Assembly: GCF_001570625.1 (NCBI RefSeq)
Contig: NZ_BBQT01000005.1
Location: 107,810-171,809, forward strand
Length of the DNA: 64,000 bases
Reading direction: 5' to 3'
Source of the DNA: Syntrophomonas wolfei subsp. methylbutyratica
GTDB taxonomy: Bacteria > Bacillota > Syntrophomonadia > Syntrophomonadales > Syntrophomonadaceae
The position numbers and the translations under genes were made by a program. Each line of letters opens with the position of its first letter. The first letter of the stretch is position 1. The notes under the pieces were generated by a model. It was not told the DNA's origin, made no database searches, and worked only from the letters and a program-made list of their open reading frames with translations. Below are positions 26,961 through 34,441 of the stretch, in pieces.

Positions 26961-27764
26961 TTAAAAAATGATACGTTCCGGATGGCAATAGACATTGAAC
27001 TGCTCTCCCCGGGTGAAACCCGCGATACAGATACCTAGTTTTTCAGCCAGTTCTACTGCGAGCAGCATGGCAGCCGAACGAGATAGGATAAGCGGTATCC
27101 CCCTGCGGGCAACTTTAAACATTATCTCTGAGGCAACTCGTCCACTCAAAACCAGACATTTATCATCCAGAGAAATGCCGTTCAAAAATGCATAACCCAT
27201 AACCTTATCTACGGCATTATGCCTTCCGATATCCTCATACCTGACAATTAGGCCTGAATTATCAGCCAGGGCTGCACTGTGAACTCCCCCGGTCCGGCGA
27301 AAGGTAAGCGACTTTTCTTCTAATAAAGAAATGAGTTGCAATAGCTGGGATGCAGGGATTCGAAAGTCTGATTTTACCGGCTTAATTTGGCAAGCATCTT
27401 TGGCAAAATAGAAACTGCTATTTAGTGTTTCATTATCCTCTGGGAAATAGCGCTTGTGCCCATAACCATTGGAAGGAGTATCTATCTTCCCCTCTATAAA
27501 GAGTATTCCTTTATTGGAGTCATGATGTATATCTTGAATATCAGCCGGGTCTGAAATAAGTCCTTCGTTTAGGAGATAACCCACCCCCAGTTCCTTATAC
27601 CCTTGAGGGGAGCAGACCAGGGTAGATAGTTCTTGCCCGTTGGCATATACCGTAAGGGGAACCTCAATAACCAGTGTATCTCTGTAAGGTCTTACTTCTC
27701 CCTGGCGATATATTAGAATATCTTTCTCTTCAAACAATAATGCATCACTCAAGTTAATTCCCAA
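26961..27764 (-). CDS. fdhD: FdhD-type formate dehydrogenase accessory protein
   Basis: FdhD passes sulfur from IscS to the molybdenum cofactor of formate dehydrogenase. The 267-residue protein shows the family blocks PLTVYANGQEL, GYLLNEGLI, FRRTGGVHSAAL, YEDIGRHNAVDKVMG, LSGRVASEIMFKVARRGIP and LILSRSAA. The conserved CxxC sulfurtransfer loop, usually SCGxCG, is missing: the matching region reads NSSFYFAKDACQIK with one cysteine. This could mean an altered mechanism or a cofactor chaperone without sulfur transfer. It lies upstream of the fdhA leader, on the same strand, about 1 kb away, and is probably a separate transcript. Confidence 0.85.
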   Translation of the reverse strand: MGINLSDALLFEEKDILIYRQGEVRPYRDTLVIEVPLTVYANGQELSTLVCSPQGYKELGVGYLLNEGLISDPADIQDIHHDSNKGILFIEGKIDTPSNGYGHKRYFPEDNETLNSSFYFAKDACQIKPVKSDFRIPASQLLQLISLLEEKSLTFRRTGGVHSAALADNSGLIVRYEDIGRHNAVDKVMGYAFLNGISLDDKCLVLSGRVASEIMFKVARRGIPLILSRSAAMLLAVELAEKLGICIAGFTRGEQFNVYCHPERIIF

Positions 27765-27839
27765 CCCTTCTTTCTTTTACCTCCAACACCCTGGCAGTAT
27801 TAAAAACACTTTCATTTTATCATCGACCGCGCCTGAATC

Positions 27840-27861
27840 CTAATATGTTATAATATATTAG
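27840..27861. promoter_or_regulatory. Palindrome in the divergent fdhD-pssA region
   Basis: CTAATAT (27840-27846) and ATATTAG (27855-27861) flank GTTATAAT, which includes a -10-like TATAAT. A regulator site for the divergent promoters is possible; nothing further can be said. Confidence 0.35.
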
Positions 27862-28034
27862 CATATACAAGGATAGATATCTAATTTACGGAAATATCAT
27901 GCCCAGGGTCTAAACCGGCATATAAATGAGACTTGTTGGTCTTACTTTTTATGCAAATTTTATGTATTGAGCCATATGTTGTTTTTTAGTAAAGGTTTTA
28001 ACCTTAAACAATACTGTAACAAGAGGGGAAGATA

Positions 28035-28553
28035 ATGTTGTTGGATTTGATAACCAAGAGCTTTGCGAACGTTCTTACATTAATGAACCTGGTTTTTGGT
28101 TCCATGGCCATTATTTTAGTTCAACACCTACACTATTCTTGGGCAGCCATTTTTATTTTATTTGCCGTATTTATGGACGGTATGGATGGCAAGATAGCGA
28201 GGAGATTTGGGGCAACTTCGGAGCTGGGAAAAGAATTGGATTCTCTTTGTGATCTGGTTTCCTTTGGAGTAGCTCCTGCGGTTTTGCTTTATGCCCAGGT
28301 ATTCCTGGAGAGTTATCATCTGCCCGGATTAATTGCTGCTTTGTTTTTTATAATATGTGGGGCTTTGCGCTTAGCCCGTTTTAATGTATTAAATATTCAT
28401 GAGTATTTTTTGGGTATACCTATTACCCTGGCCGGGTTTTTATTGGCCATTATTTCACTGCTCGCAGACAATATATATCCTATGGTAATTCTCTTGCTGG
28501 TAGTTTTTCTTTCTCTTATGATGATTAGTAATATTAAGATAAGAAAGATTTAA
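28035..28553 (+). CDS. pssA: CDP-diacylglycerol-serine O-phosphatidyltransferase
   Basis: Integral membrane enzyme making phosphatidylserine from CDP-diacylglycerol and serine. The 172 residues contain the CDP-alcohol phosphotransferase signature DGMDGKIARRFGATSELGKELDSLCD (DG-x2-AR-x8-G-x3-D-x3-D), followed by several hydrophobic helices. Length matches the short Bacillus-type PssA. ATG 28035 follows AGAGGGGAAG. The partner Psd gene is not adjacent. A phosphatidylglycerophosphate synthase is the main alternative, but VSFGVAPAVLLY right after the signature favours PssA. Confidence 0.88.
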   Translation: MLLDLITKSFANVLTLMNLVFGSMAIILVQHLHYSWAAIFILFAVFMDGMDGKIARRFGATSELGKELDSLCDLVSFGVAPAVLLYAQVFLESYHLPGLIAALFFIICGALRLARFNVLNIHEYFLGIPITLAGFLLAIISLLADNIYPMVILLLVVFLSLMMISNIKIRKI

Positions 28554-28697
28554 TTCTCTCCATAGCGAAATTGACATAGCTGCCTGGCAAAACTAACTGG
28601 CAGGTCAGTCGTGATTTTGTTGGCCAAAAGCTTGTATTTTGCTAAGCGGTTAGCTATATGAACAGCTTTATCGATTTTTTGAAAGGATTATCAGGAT

Positions 28698-29324
28698 ATG
28701 ATGGATAAAATCCTGCTTGAAGAAAAGTTAAAACTTATGGCCAACCGCCGCCCGCAAATACTTGGACATAAAGAATTTTTAAAGACAGCAGTATTATTAC
28801 CACTGGCTGAATATCAAAATGATCTCTGCATCTTATTTGAAAAAAGAGCCGCTGACCTTAATGTACAACCAGGGGAGATATGTTTCCCCGGAGGGCAGAT
28901 TGAGGCAATTGACCAGGGGGCAAAGGAAGCTGCCATTAGAGAGACTTGTGAAGAACTGGGGCTTAATACAGGAGATATAGAAGTAGTAGCTCCACTGGAT
29001 ATTTTTGTTAGCCCCTTTAACCTAATTGTTAATCCTTTTGTAGGCAAGATTAAAGATTATCAAAAGATTAAAATCAATAGCGAAGTTGAATATGTCTTCT
29101 ATGTGCCTCTCAATTATCTTCTTAAGATAGAGCCGCCTTGTGCTCCGCTGGGTCTCAAACTGGTTCTTCCCCAGGGATATCCCTATGATTTGATTCCCCA
29201 TGGGAGGAATTACCCTTACCGGGATGCCCGCTATCCCCAGTACTTTTACCTTTGGGAAAAAGAGGTAATATGGGGTCTTACCGCCCGCATACTCAACCAC
29301 TTTCTGGATTTGCTGAAGGCTTAA
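28698..29324 (+). CDS. Nudix hydrolase, CoA pyrophosphatase-like
   Basis: A 208-residue Nudix protein. The Nudix box GGQIEAIDQGAKEAAIRETC with EELG fits Gx5Ex7REUxEExGU near residues 60-82. The upstream segment FEKRAADLNVQPGEICFPGG is the NuCoA/UPF0035 signature seen in enzymes that split coenzyme A into phosphopantetheine and 3',5'-ADP. Start at ATG 28698 with GAAAGGA ten bases before it; a second ATG follows directly at 28701. No functional neighbour is apparent. Confidence 0.85.
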   Translation: MMDKILLEEKLKLMANRRPQILGHKEFLKTAVLLPLAEYQNDLCILFEKRAADLNVQPGEICFPGGQIEAIDQGAKEAAIRETCEELGLNTGDIEVVAPLDIFVSPFNLIVNPFVGKIKDYQKIKINSEVEYVFYVPLNYLLKIEPPCAPLGLKLVLPQGYPYDLIPHGRNYPYRDARYPQYFYLWEKEVIWGLTARILNHFLDLLKA

Positions 29325-29343
29325 AGGATTATATTAATAAAAG

Positions 29344-30105
29344 CTAACTGCTTCTCCGTTTTTTTATCTTCTCAAATATTTCCTCAAGCAGTTCACCGGT
29401 ATTTCCATCTTGCAATTTGACTACTGCTGCATGATCAAGCGGGGTAGGTCCTTTATTAATAATTATCAAATACTGGGTAAAGGTGCTGAACTCCTTAACA
29501 AAACCGGCCAGCGGGTAGACGGTCAAGGAAGAACCAATTACGACCAAAACCCTGGCTCCCAATATTCTATCCATAGCGTCCGGGTAATTTTTAATATGTT
29601 CTCCAAAAAGAACTACATCTGGTTTCAGGATGCCGCCGCATTGAGAACAACGGGGAATAACCTCCGGGTAAGTATTAACGTAATTACTGTCATGTACAAA
29701 ACGGCAATTACGTTCCTGACATATAAAACGTGCACCATTGCCGTGAATAGGAATTACTTTTTGACTCCCGGCCTTTTGATGAAGGTTGTCGATGTTCTGA
29801 GTGACTATGGCCTTGACGATGCCTGTTTTTTCCATTTCCGCCAGCACCTTATGTGTTTTGCCCGGTTCTACCGGAGGAAAGATGAAGTACTGCCGGTAAA
29901 ACTTATAAAATTCCAATGGATTATTGCGAAAGAAGTCTATGTTAATAATATTCATTACCCGGTTTTCTCCGAGTTTTCGGTATATTCCCTCTGGTCCACG
30001 AAAGTCTGGAATACCTGCCTCTGTGCTAATACCAGCACCCGTCACCACAACTGTGTTATGGGAGCGATCAAGAATCTCCACAACACGGTCAATGCTTTTC
30101 TCCAT
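29344..30105 (-). CDS. NAD-dependent protein deacylase, Sir2 family
   Basis: Removes acyl groups from lysine with NAD as co-substrate. The 253 residues hold GAGISTEAGIPDFRG (NAD site), TQNIDNLHQKAG, the catalytic histidine in HGNG, zinc cysteines C..C (CQERNC) and C..C (CSQCGG), KPDVVLFGE and GSSLTVYPLA. The open frame starts at 30135; ATG 30105 with AAGGAGTGG eight bases upstream is the real start. It is upstream-flanked by a tandem 55-bp duplication with mini-ORFs. In fatty-acid-degrading syntrophs sirtuins may reverse acylation by abundant acyl-CoAs, which is an inference. Confidence 0.93.
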   Translation of the reverse strand: MEKSIDRVVEILDRSHNTVVVTGAGISTEAGIPDFRGPEGIYRKLGENRVMNIINIDFFRNNPLEFYKFYRQYFIFPPVEPGKTHKVLAEMEKTGIVKAIVTQNIDNLHQKAGSQKVIPIHGNGARFICQERNCRFVHDSNYVNTYPEVIPRCSQCGGILKPDVVLFGEHIKNYPDAMDRILGARVLVVIGSSLTVYPLAGFVKEFSTFTQYLIIINKGPTPLDHAAVVKLQDGNTGELLEEIFEKIKKRRSS

Positions 30106-30107
30106 AA

Positions 30108-30217
30108 TTATAACCACTCCTTTCCTGAGGCACAAAACGTCATGAAAGAGTTTCTTTCAGACTTATAACCATTCCTTCCTTGAGGCACAAAACGTCATGA
30201 AAGATTTTCTTTCAAAC
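30108..30217 (-). repeat. Tandem 55-bp duplication with mini-ORFs in the sirtuin leader
   Basis: Two imperfect 55-bp units (30108-30162 and 30163-30217). On the minus strand each contains a GAAAGA-TCTTTC-type hairpin followed by an intact 11-codon ORF, MTFCASGKEWL in the proximal unit and MTFCASRKEWL in the distal one. The proximal mini-ORF stops at the TAA two bases before the sirtuin ATG and overlaps its ribosome site, so it could couple or gate translation. Confidence 0.7.
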
Positions 30218-30568
30218 TTATCTCTCCCTCTACCATTATAATAGAGCGGTTTTGATTTAATAAGTCCAAAACTATTTGCGCTTTAAGTAGCCAGTAAAAG
30301 CACGATATTAACATTTTCGCGGCTGTTTTACCTGGCCACTGTCATGATTTACCTAAAGGATAATGTCGAAGGAAATCGAACCATTAATATATCTGGGTGG
30401 TATTTTGTGGTTAGTCAGGTTGTTGTTTGGTATTTAAAACAGTGGAAACCATCTTCTTAAAGCACCCTGTAATGTGGGAACCGGTTCCCGAACCATTAAT
30501 GTTCCTATTATCCAACTGGAAATTTGGTTTATTAATGGCTCTACTACTATCATACGAGGAGGTAAGCA
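30218..30568. other. Intergenic region between the sirtuin and NlpC/P60 genes
   Basis: No ORF with a ribosome site. The only structure noted is a 14-nt palindrome GGGAACCGGTTCCC at about 30477-30490. It does not match the c-di-AMP riboswitch often found before cell-wall hydrolases. Confidence 0.4.
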
Positions 30569-31519
30569 ATGCTCAAGAAACTATTCGCACTAATAATGAT
30601 AGGATGTTTTACGCTAAGTTTCCCAGTCAATCCGCTCGATGTGACCTGGGCTGCTCCTATTATAAGAGCAGGCCCGGATGAGATTGATTACTCGGAGTAT
30701 ATGCTCTTGCTGGATAATCCCAGAGCCAATATACCGCCTGAAGAAATAGAGAAATCTAAGCCGCCAAGTAGTTCAAAGGCTACGGAGAATCTTTCCGGGC
30801 AGGCAGCTAAACCCATACAGCCTGCAGAGAGCAAAACAACAACTAACAACAAATATGTAAGCATTTACAAAAACAATTATCCTGCTTATGCCAAAGAAGA
30901 ACTGCCCATTGTAGAGGAATTTCGTTCCAATTATAATGGAACTCTGGCTCATGCCATAGTGGGAAGAGCTATCTGGTATATGGAATATGGCTATATGATT
31001 TATGGACACGAAAAGTATCCCAAGAGTGGTCTTATTGATTGTTCCAATTTTGTATCCCTGGTTTACAAGGACTTCGGTTATACAATAACTTCAGCAGCTC
31101 GCCGTTATGACACAGTAGGAAATAAGGTTAGTGGGGTTTATTCCCAAAAACTCAGTAGCAGCAGCAGTAAATACAAGCTAGTGGGCATTGATAAGCTCCG
31201 TCCAGGCGATATTATGACTTTCTGGAAAAAGGATAGTCAAGGAAAGAAATATATTGCTCATGTTGCCATCTATATGGGCAAAATTAATGGTAAACCGACT
31301 ATTATTCATACCCGGAAGGATAATCCCACCGCTATTGGTATAACCAATAGTTTTACTTACTGGTTTGGTGAGCATTTCTATGAAGCCAGAAGGGTGTTAA
31401 ATAGTACTGAACGCTCCAGTAAATCATTTAGTGATTCGGGGCCGGTTATTCCCCAGGTTTACAAGCTTCCGCCTCAGGGACCGATTATTCAGCCTGAAGA
31501 CCTTCCCGGTGGATTTTAA
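30569..31519 (+). CDS. Secreted NlpC/P60-type cell-wall peptidase
   Basis: A 316-residue exported protein with an N-terminal signal peptide (MLKKLFALIMIGCFTLSFPV, cleavage near WAAP) and a C-terminal NlpC/P60 domain. The catalytic cysteine is in LIDCSNFVSLVYKDFG and the histidine in IAHVAIYMG, preceded by LRPGDIMTFW. A low-complexity linker rich in P, S and K joins them. The enzyme probably cuts peptide crosslinks in peptidoglycan. The start has GAGGAGG upstream. A terminator follows at 31618. It is a single gene. Confidence 0.87.
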   Translation: MLKKLFALIMIGCFTLSFPVNPLDVTWAAPIIRAGPDEIDYSEYMLLLDNPRANIPPEEIEKSKPPSSSKATENLSGQAAKPIQPAESKTTTNNKYVSIYKNNYPAYAKEELPIVEEFRSNYNGTLAHAIVGRAIWYMEYGYMIYGHEKYPKSGLIDCSNFVSLVYKDFGYTITSAARRYDTVGNKVSGVYSQKLSSSSSKYKLVGIDKLRPGDIMTFWKKDSQGKKYIAHVAIYMGKINGKPTIIHTRKDNPTAIGITNSFTYWFGEHFYEARRVLNSTERSSKSFSDSGPVIPQVYKLPPQGPIIQPEDLPGGF

Positions 31520-31617
31520 TAGCGTTTTAGTAATCGGAATTCAAGTATATTTGATAATTTGTTCAGCAATAAACCCAGAAAACATACGACCGAGCAACAA
31601 CTTGAAATCTGGCCAAG

Positions 31618-31646
31618 AAACCCCTGCCCAAAGGCAGGGGTTTTCT
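31618..31646 (+). terminator. Rho-independent terminator after the NlpC/P60 gene
   Basis: CCCCTGCC (31621-31628) pairs with GGCAGGGG (31633-31640) across a CAAA loop; AAA/TTT flanks extend the stem and TTTTCTT follows. Confidence 0.9.
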
Positions 31647-31840
31647 TACTGCTGTAATACTATATTTTGCTCCTCTTCTCAGGTTTTACCGGCATTTCAT
31701 CATTATACAAATTATACCGCTATATGCCATGGCTAAGCAAATAATTTGCTTTTTCCGGTATATTTTTGTGCTTTAGCTTATATGGTGAAATTAGAAGCGC
31801 TGACAGATATTAAAACCTTTGAGAAGAAAGGATGAAAAAA

Positions 31841-33253
31841 TTGAAAAAAAGGAGAAAAATCAAGCTTTTTAAAGCACGTCTGGCCAAAAGAAATCCTATA
31901 TTCGAGCAACAACGAAATAAAATAAGCCCAACAAGTTCGAAAAAAGTTCTGACAGGGCAATACCAGCCTGGTTTTATTCCTCATCCCCTGAACCTCTCCC
32001 ATCTAAAAGGACAGAAAATCTTTCCCGAAACCAGGCTTCTACGTTTATCTTCCTCTTATGATTTACGTAAAGAAGGAAGACTTACCCCGGTTAAAGACCA
32101 GGGGCCTGCTGGTACCTGTTGGGCTTTTGCTACTTATGGGTCCCTGGAATCATGTTTACTCCCCGATCAGGAATTCGATTTCTCGGAAAATAATATGAAG
32201 AACCTCTTGAGTGAGAATTGTCCTGCTGGCTATGACCGGGGTCCCCGGGATGGGGGAAATCAATTTATGTCTATGGCTTACTTAAACCGCTGGGATGGAC
32301 CGGTATTGGAAAAAGAAGATCCCTATGACCCTTTCGATGACGGCCCTTGCACCCAATTTTCCCCGCAAAAACATATTCAAAATGTAATCTTTATTCCTGA
32401 TCGCAAGGACGCTGCAGACAATCAAAACATCAAAGAGGCTATAAGTAAATATGGCGCCGTGTTCAGCGGCATGTATTATGAGGATCAATACTACAATCCT
32501 GATAAGTCAAGCTATTATTTCCCCAGCTACAGTTTTTCCAACCATGCTGTTTGCCTGGTTGGTTGGGATGATAATTATGACCGGAAAAACTTCAATCCAG
32601 AACCCCCCAAAAATGGTGCCTTTATAGTCAGAAATAGTTGGGGAACTTCCTGGGGAGATGATGGCTATTTTTACATTTCCTATTATGATACTGGAATCGG
32701 AAGCGATAATGCCGTATATTACAACGCCGAGTCTCCCACAAAATATAATATTATTTATCAATACGACCCTCTGGGTTGGATTGCTTCCGTTGGGTACCGC
32801 GGTTCAACCGCCTGGTTTGCCAATATTTTTACGGCCAGTTCAAAGCAACAGGAATTACTTGCTGTAGGCTGGTATGTTGGGGGAGTTTCCGCCACCTATC
32901 AAGTCCTGGTTTATACTGATCCTGCCGCCAACAATCCGAGAAACGGAAAAATTGCCAAGAATGTGAGCGGTACAATTACTTATCCCGGATATTTTACTCG
33001 TTCCTTTACCAAACCGGTAGCTTTAAAAGCAGGTCAGAAATTTTCTGTTGTAGTAAAACTAAGTACTCCGGGATATAATTTTCCTATACCGCTGGAAATG
33101 CCGGTTGATGGCTATACCAGTAAAGCGGTGGCAAATAAGGGACAAAGTTTTATGAGTAAAAGTGGAACTAATTGGGAGGATATTACAAATTCATGGGAAA
33201 ACAGCAATGCCTGTCTCAAAGCATATGTTGCCAACAAGAGTTCCGATGCTTAA
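31841..33253 (+). CDS. Papain-like (C1A) cysteine peptidase with lectin-like C-terminal domain
   Basis: A 470-residue protein. The papain fold is seen from KDQGPAGTCWAFATYGSLES (catalytic cysteine) through NHAVCLVGWDDNY (histidine) to VRNSWGTSWGDDGYFYISYY (asparagine). The region after about residue 300, with PVALKAGQKFSVVVKLSTP and the closing SWENSNACLKAYV, resembles the lectin-like domain appended to bacterial surface C1 peptidases. ATG 31832 abuts the ribosome site GAAAGG, so TTG 31841, nine bases away, is preferred. No clear signal peptide is visible in the lysine-rich start, which is odd for a family that is usually exported. Confidence 0.85.
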   Translation: MKKRRKIKLFKARLAKRNPIFEQQRNKISPTSSKKVLTGQYQPGFIPHPLNLSHLKGQKIFPETRLLRLSSSYDLRKEGRLTPVKDQGPAGTCWAFATYGSLESCLLPDQEFDFSENNMKNLLSENCPAGYDRGPRDGGNQFMSMAYLNRWDGPVLEKEDPYDPFDDGPCTQFSPQKHIQNVIFIPDRKDAADNQNIKEAISKYGAVFSGMYYEDQYYNPDKSSYYFPSYSFSNHAVCLVGWDDNYDRKNFNPEPPKNGAFIVRNSWGTSWGDDGYFYISYYDTGIGSDNAVYYNAESPTKYNIIYQYDPLGWIASVGYRGSTAWFANIFTASSKQQELLAVGWYVGGVSATYQVLVYTDPAANNPRNGKIAKNVSGTITYPGYFTRSFTKPVALKAGQKFSVVVKLSTPGYNFPIPLEMPVDGYTSKAVANKGQSFMSKSGTNWEDITNSWENSNACLKAYVANKSSDA

Positions 33254-33581
33254 AACAGAAGGGAGTTAGCGCAAAGCTTTAAGCCAAGATGAGAAAGCTA
33301 TAGTGCAGCATATCTAGCAGCTCAAAGGGTAGCGATCCGGCACTCAGTATAATGACCTTATTGAGGAAAGGTTAATACTTTTTGAGTGCCGAGTGCAATC
33401 CGTAGGCAAGAAATGTTTACAGTGGAGCCAATAATGAATATTTTCACACTCCTTTTTATTCCATAACATGTTAATATATTAATAAGGAAAGTGAGGAGTA
33501 ACTTTCATCAGACGCTAATGTCCTCAGGGCATGGGGGGTTAGTAAGGAAAGTGTAAATAATTATGGAGGACTAAATATAAT
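33254..33581. other. Intergenic region before the DUF502 gene
   Basis: Contains GGCACTCA (33339-33346) pairing with TGAGTGCC (33383-33390) over a 36-nt loop, and GGAAAGTGAGGAG with TTAGTAAGGAAAGTG (33486-33552), words that recur inverted at about 44493-44508. No ORF is supported. Confidence 0.45.
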
Positions 33582-34142
33582 ATGAACCGGCTTGCTCGCT
33601 ATTTTTTAAATGGTTTGCTTTTTATAGTACCTATTTTTCTCACAATTTATATTATCTATTTTATGTTTACAAAAATTGACAGACTCCTGCAAATTCCCTT
33701 GCCTGGTATCGGGATTATTCCGGGGGTTGGTTTTGTGGTAACCATTTTGATTATAACTTTAACTGGTGTACTAGTATCCAACTTGATTACGAGAAGGTTT
33801 ATGTCCCTTATGGACAGGCTATTTAACCGACTTCCTTTGGTAAAAATTCTCTACTCTTCGATCAAAGACCTCATAAACGCCTTTCTAGGAGAAAAGAAGA
33901 CTTTCAACCAGCCGGTTTTAGTTACAATTATTCCGGATAGTAATGCTTCAGCTTTAGGATTCGTAACTTCAGAATCACTTCAACACTTGGGCGTGGATGA
34001 TATGGTGGCAGTATACTTCCCCCAATCATATAATTTTGCTGGCAATCTATTGCTCTTTCCTCGGAAGCAGGTAACGCCTATTGATGCCAGCAGCTCGGAA
34101 GTAATGACTTTTATCGTTTCCGGTGGTGTAGCCAAAAGCTAA
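33582..34142 (+). CDS. DUF502 family membrane protein
   Basis: A 186-residue membrane protein with two N-terminal hydrophobic helices (residues about 8-28 and 45-65), then SLMDRLFNRLPLVKILYSSIKDLINAF, the conserved block of DUF502, and a soluble beta-rich C-terminal half ending VAVYFPQSYNFAGNLLLFPR. Function is unknown in bacteria. The start follows ATGGAGGAC. A terminator follows. Confidence 0.88.
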   Translation: MNRLARYFLNGLLFIVPIFLTIYIIYFMFTKIDRLLQIPLPGIGIIPGVGFVVTILIITLTGVLVSNLITRRFMSLMDRLFNRLPLVKILYSSIKDLINAFLGEKKTFNQPVLVTIIPDSNASALGFVTSESLQHLGVDDMVAVYFPQSYNFAGNLLLFPRKQVTPIDASSSEVMTFIVSGGVAKS

Positions 34143-34158
34143 ATACAGGAAATAAGTC

Positions 34159-34189
34159 CCTGCACCACGGGACTAAAGCAGGTTTTTTT
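34159..34189 (+). terminator. Rho-independent terminator after the DUF502 gene
   Basis: CCTGC (34159-34163) pairs with GCAGG (34178-34182), followed directly by seven T. An alternative AGTCCC/GGGACT hairpin sits inside it. Confidence 0.7.
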
Positions 34190-34441
34190 CTGTGATAAAA
34201 GGTAATCGTTGGTTTTTGTAGAATTAGGTTTAAAAAAGGTCGGTTTTGATGGAAAGGGGGGAATCTTGTATTTTAAAGGAACCATTCCCCAATTTGGCTA
34301 TTAACCCGATAAATGGGTTAAGACTCTCTGGAACGGAACAGCAGGGAGAGAATTAAGAATAGGGGGAGAGATTTATGCCGTTGTCTTATATGTAGAAAAA
34401 AATAGAATAAAAATGGTTTCTTAAGATAATACAAGGAGTTT

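Noticed and set aside
30218..30568. c-di-AMP (ydaO) riboswitch before the NlpC/P60 gene
   Set aside because: The region lacks the conserved ydaO sequence blocks.
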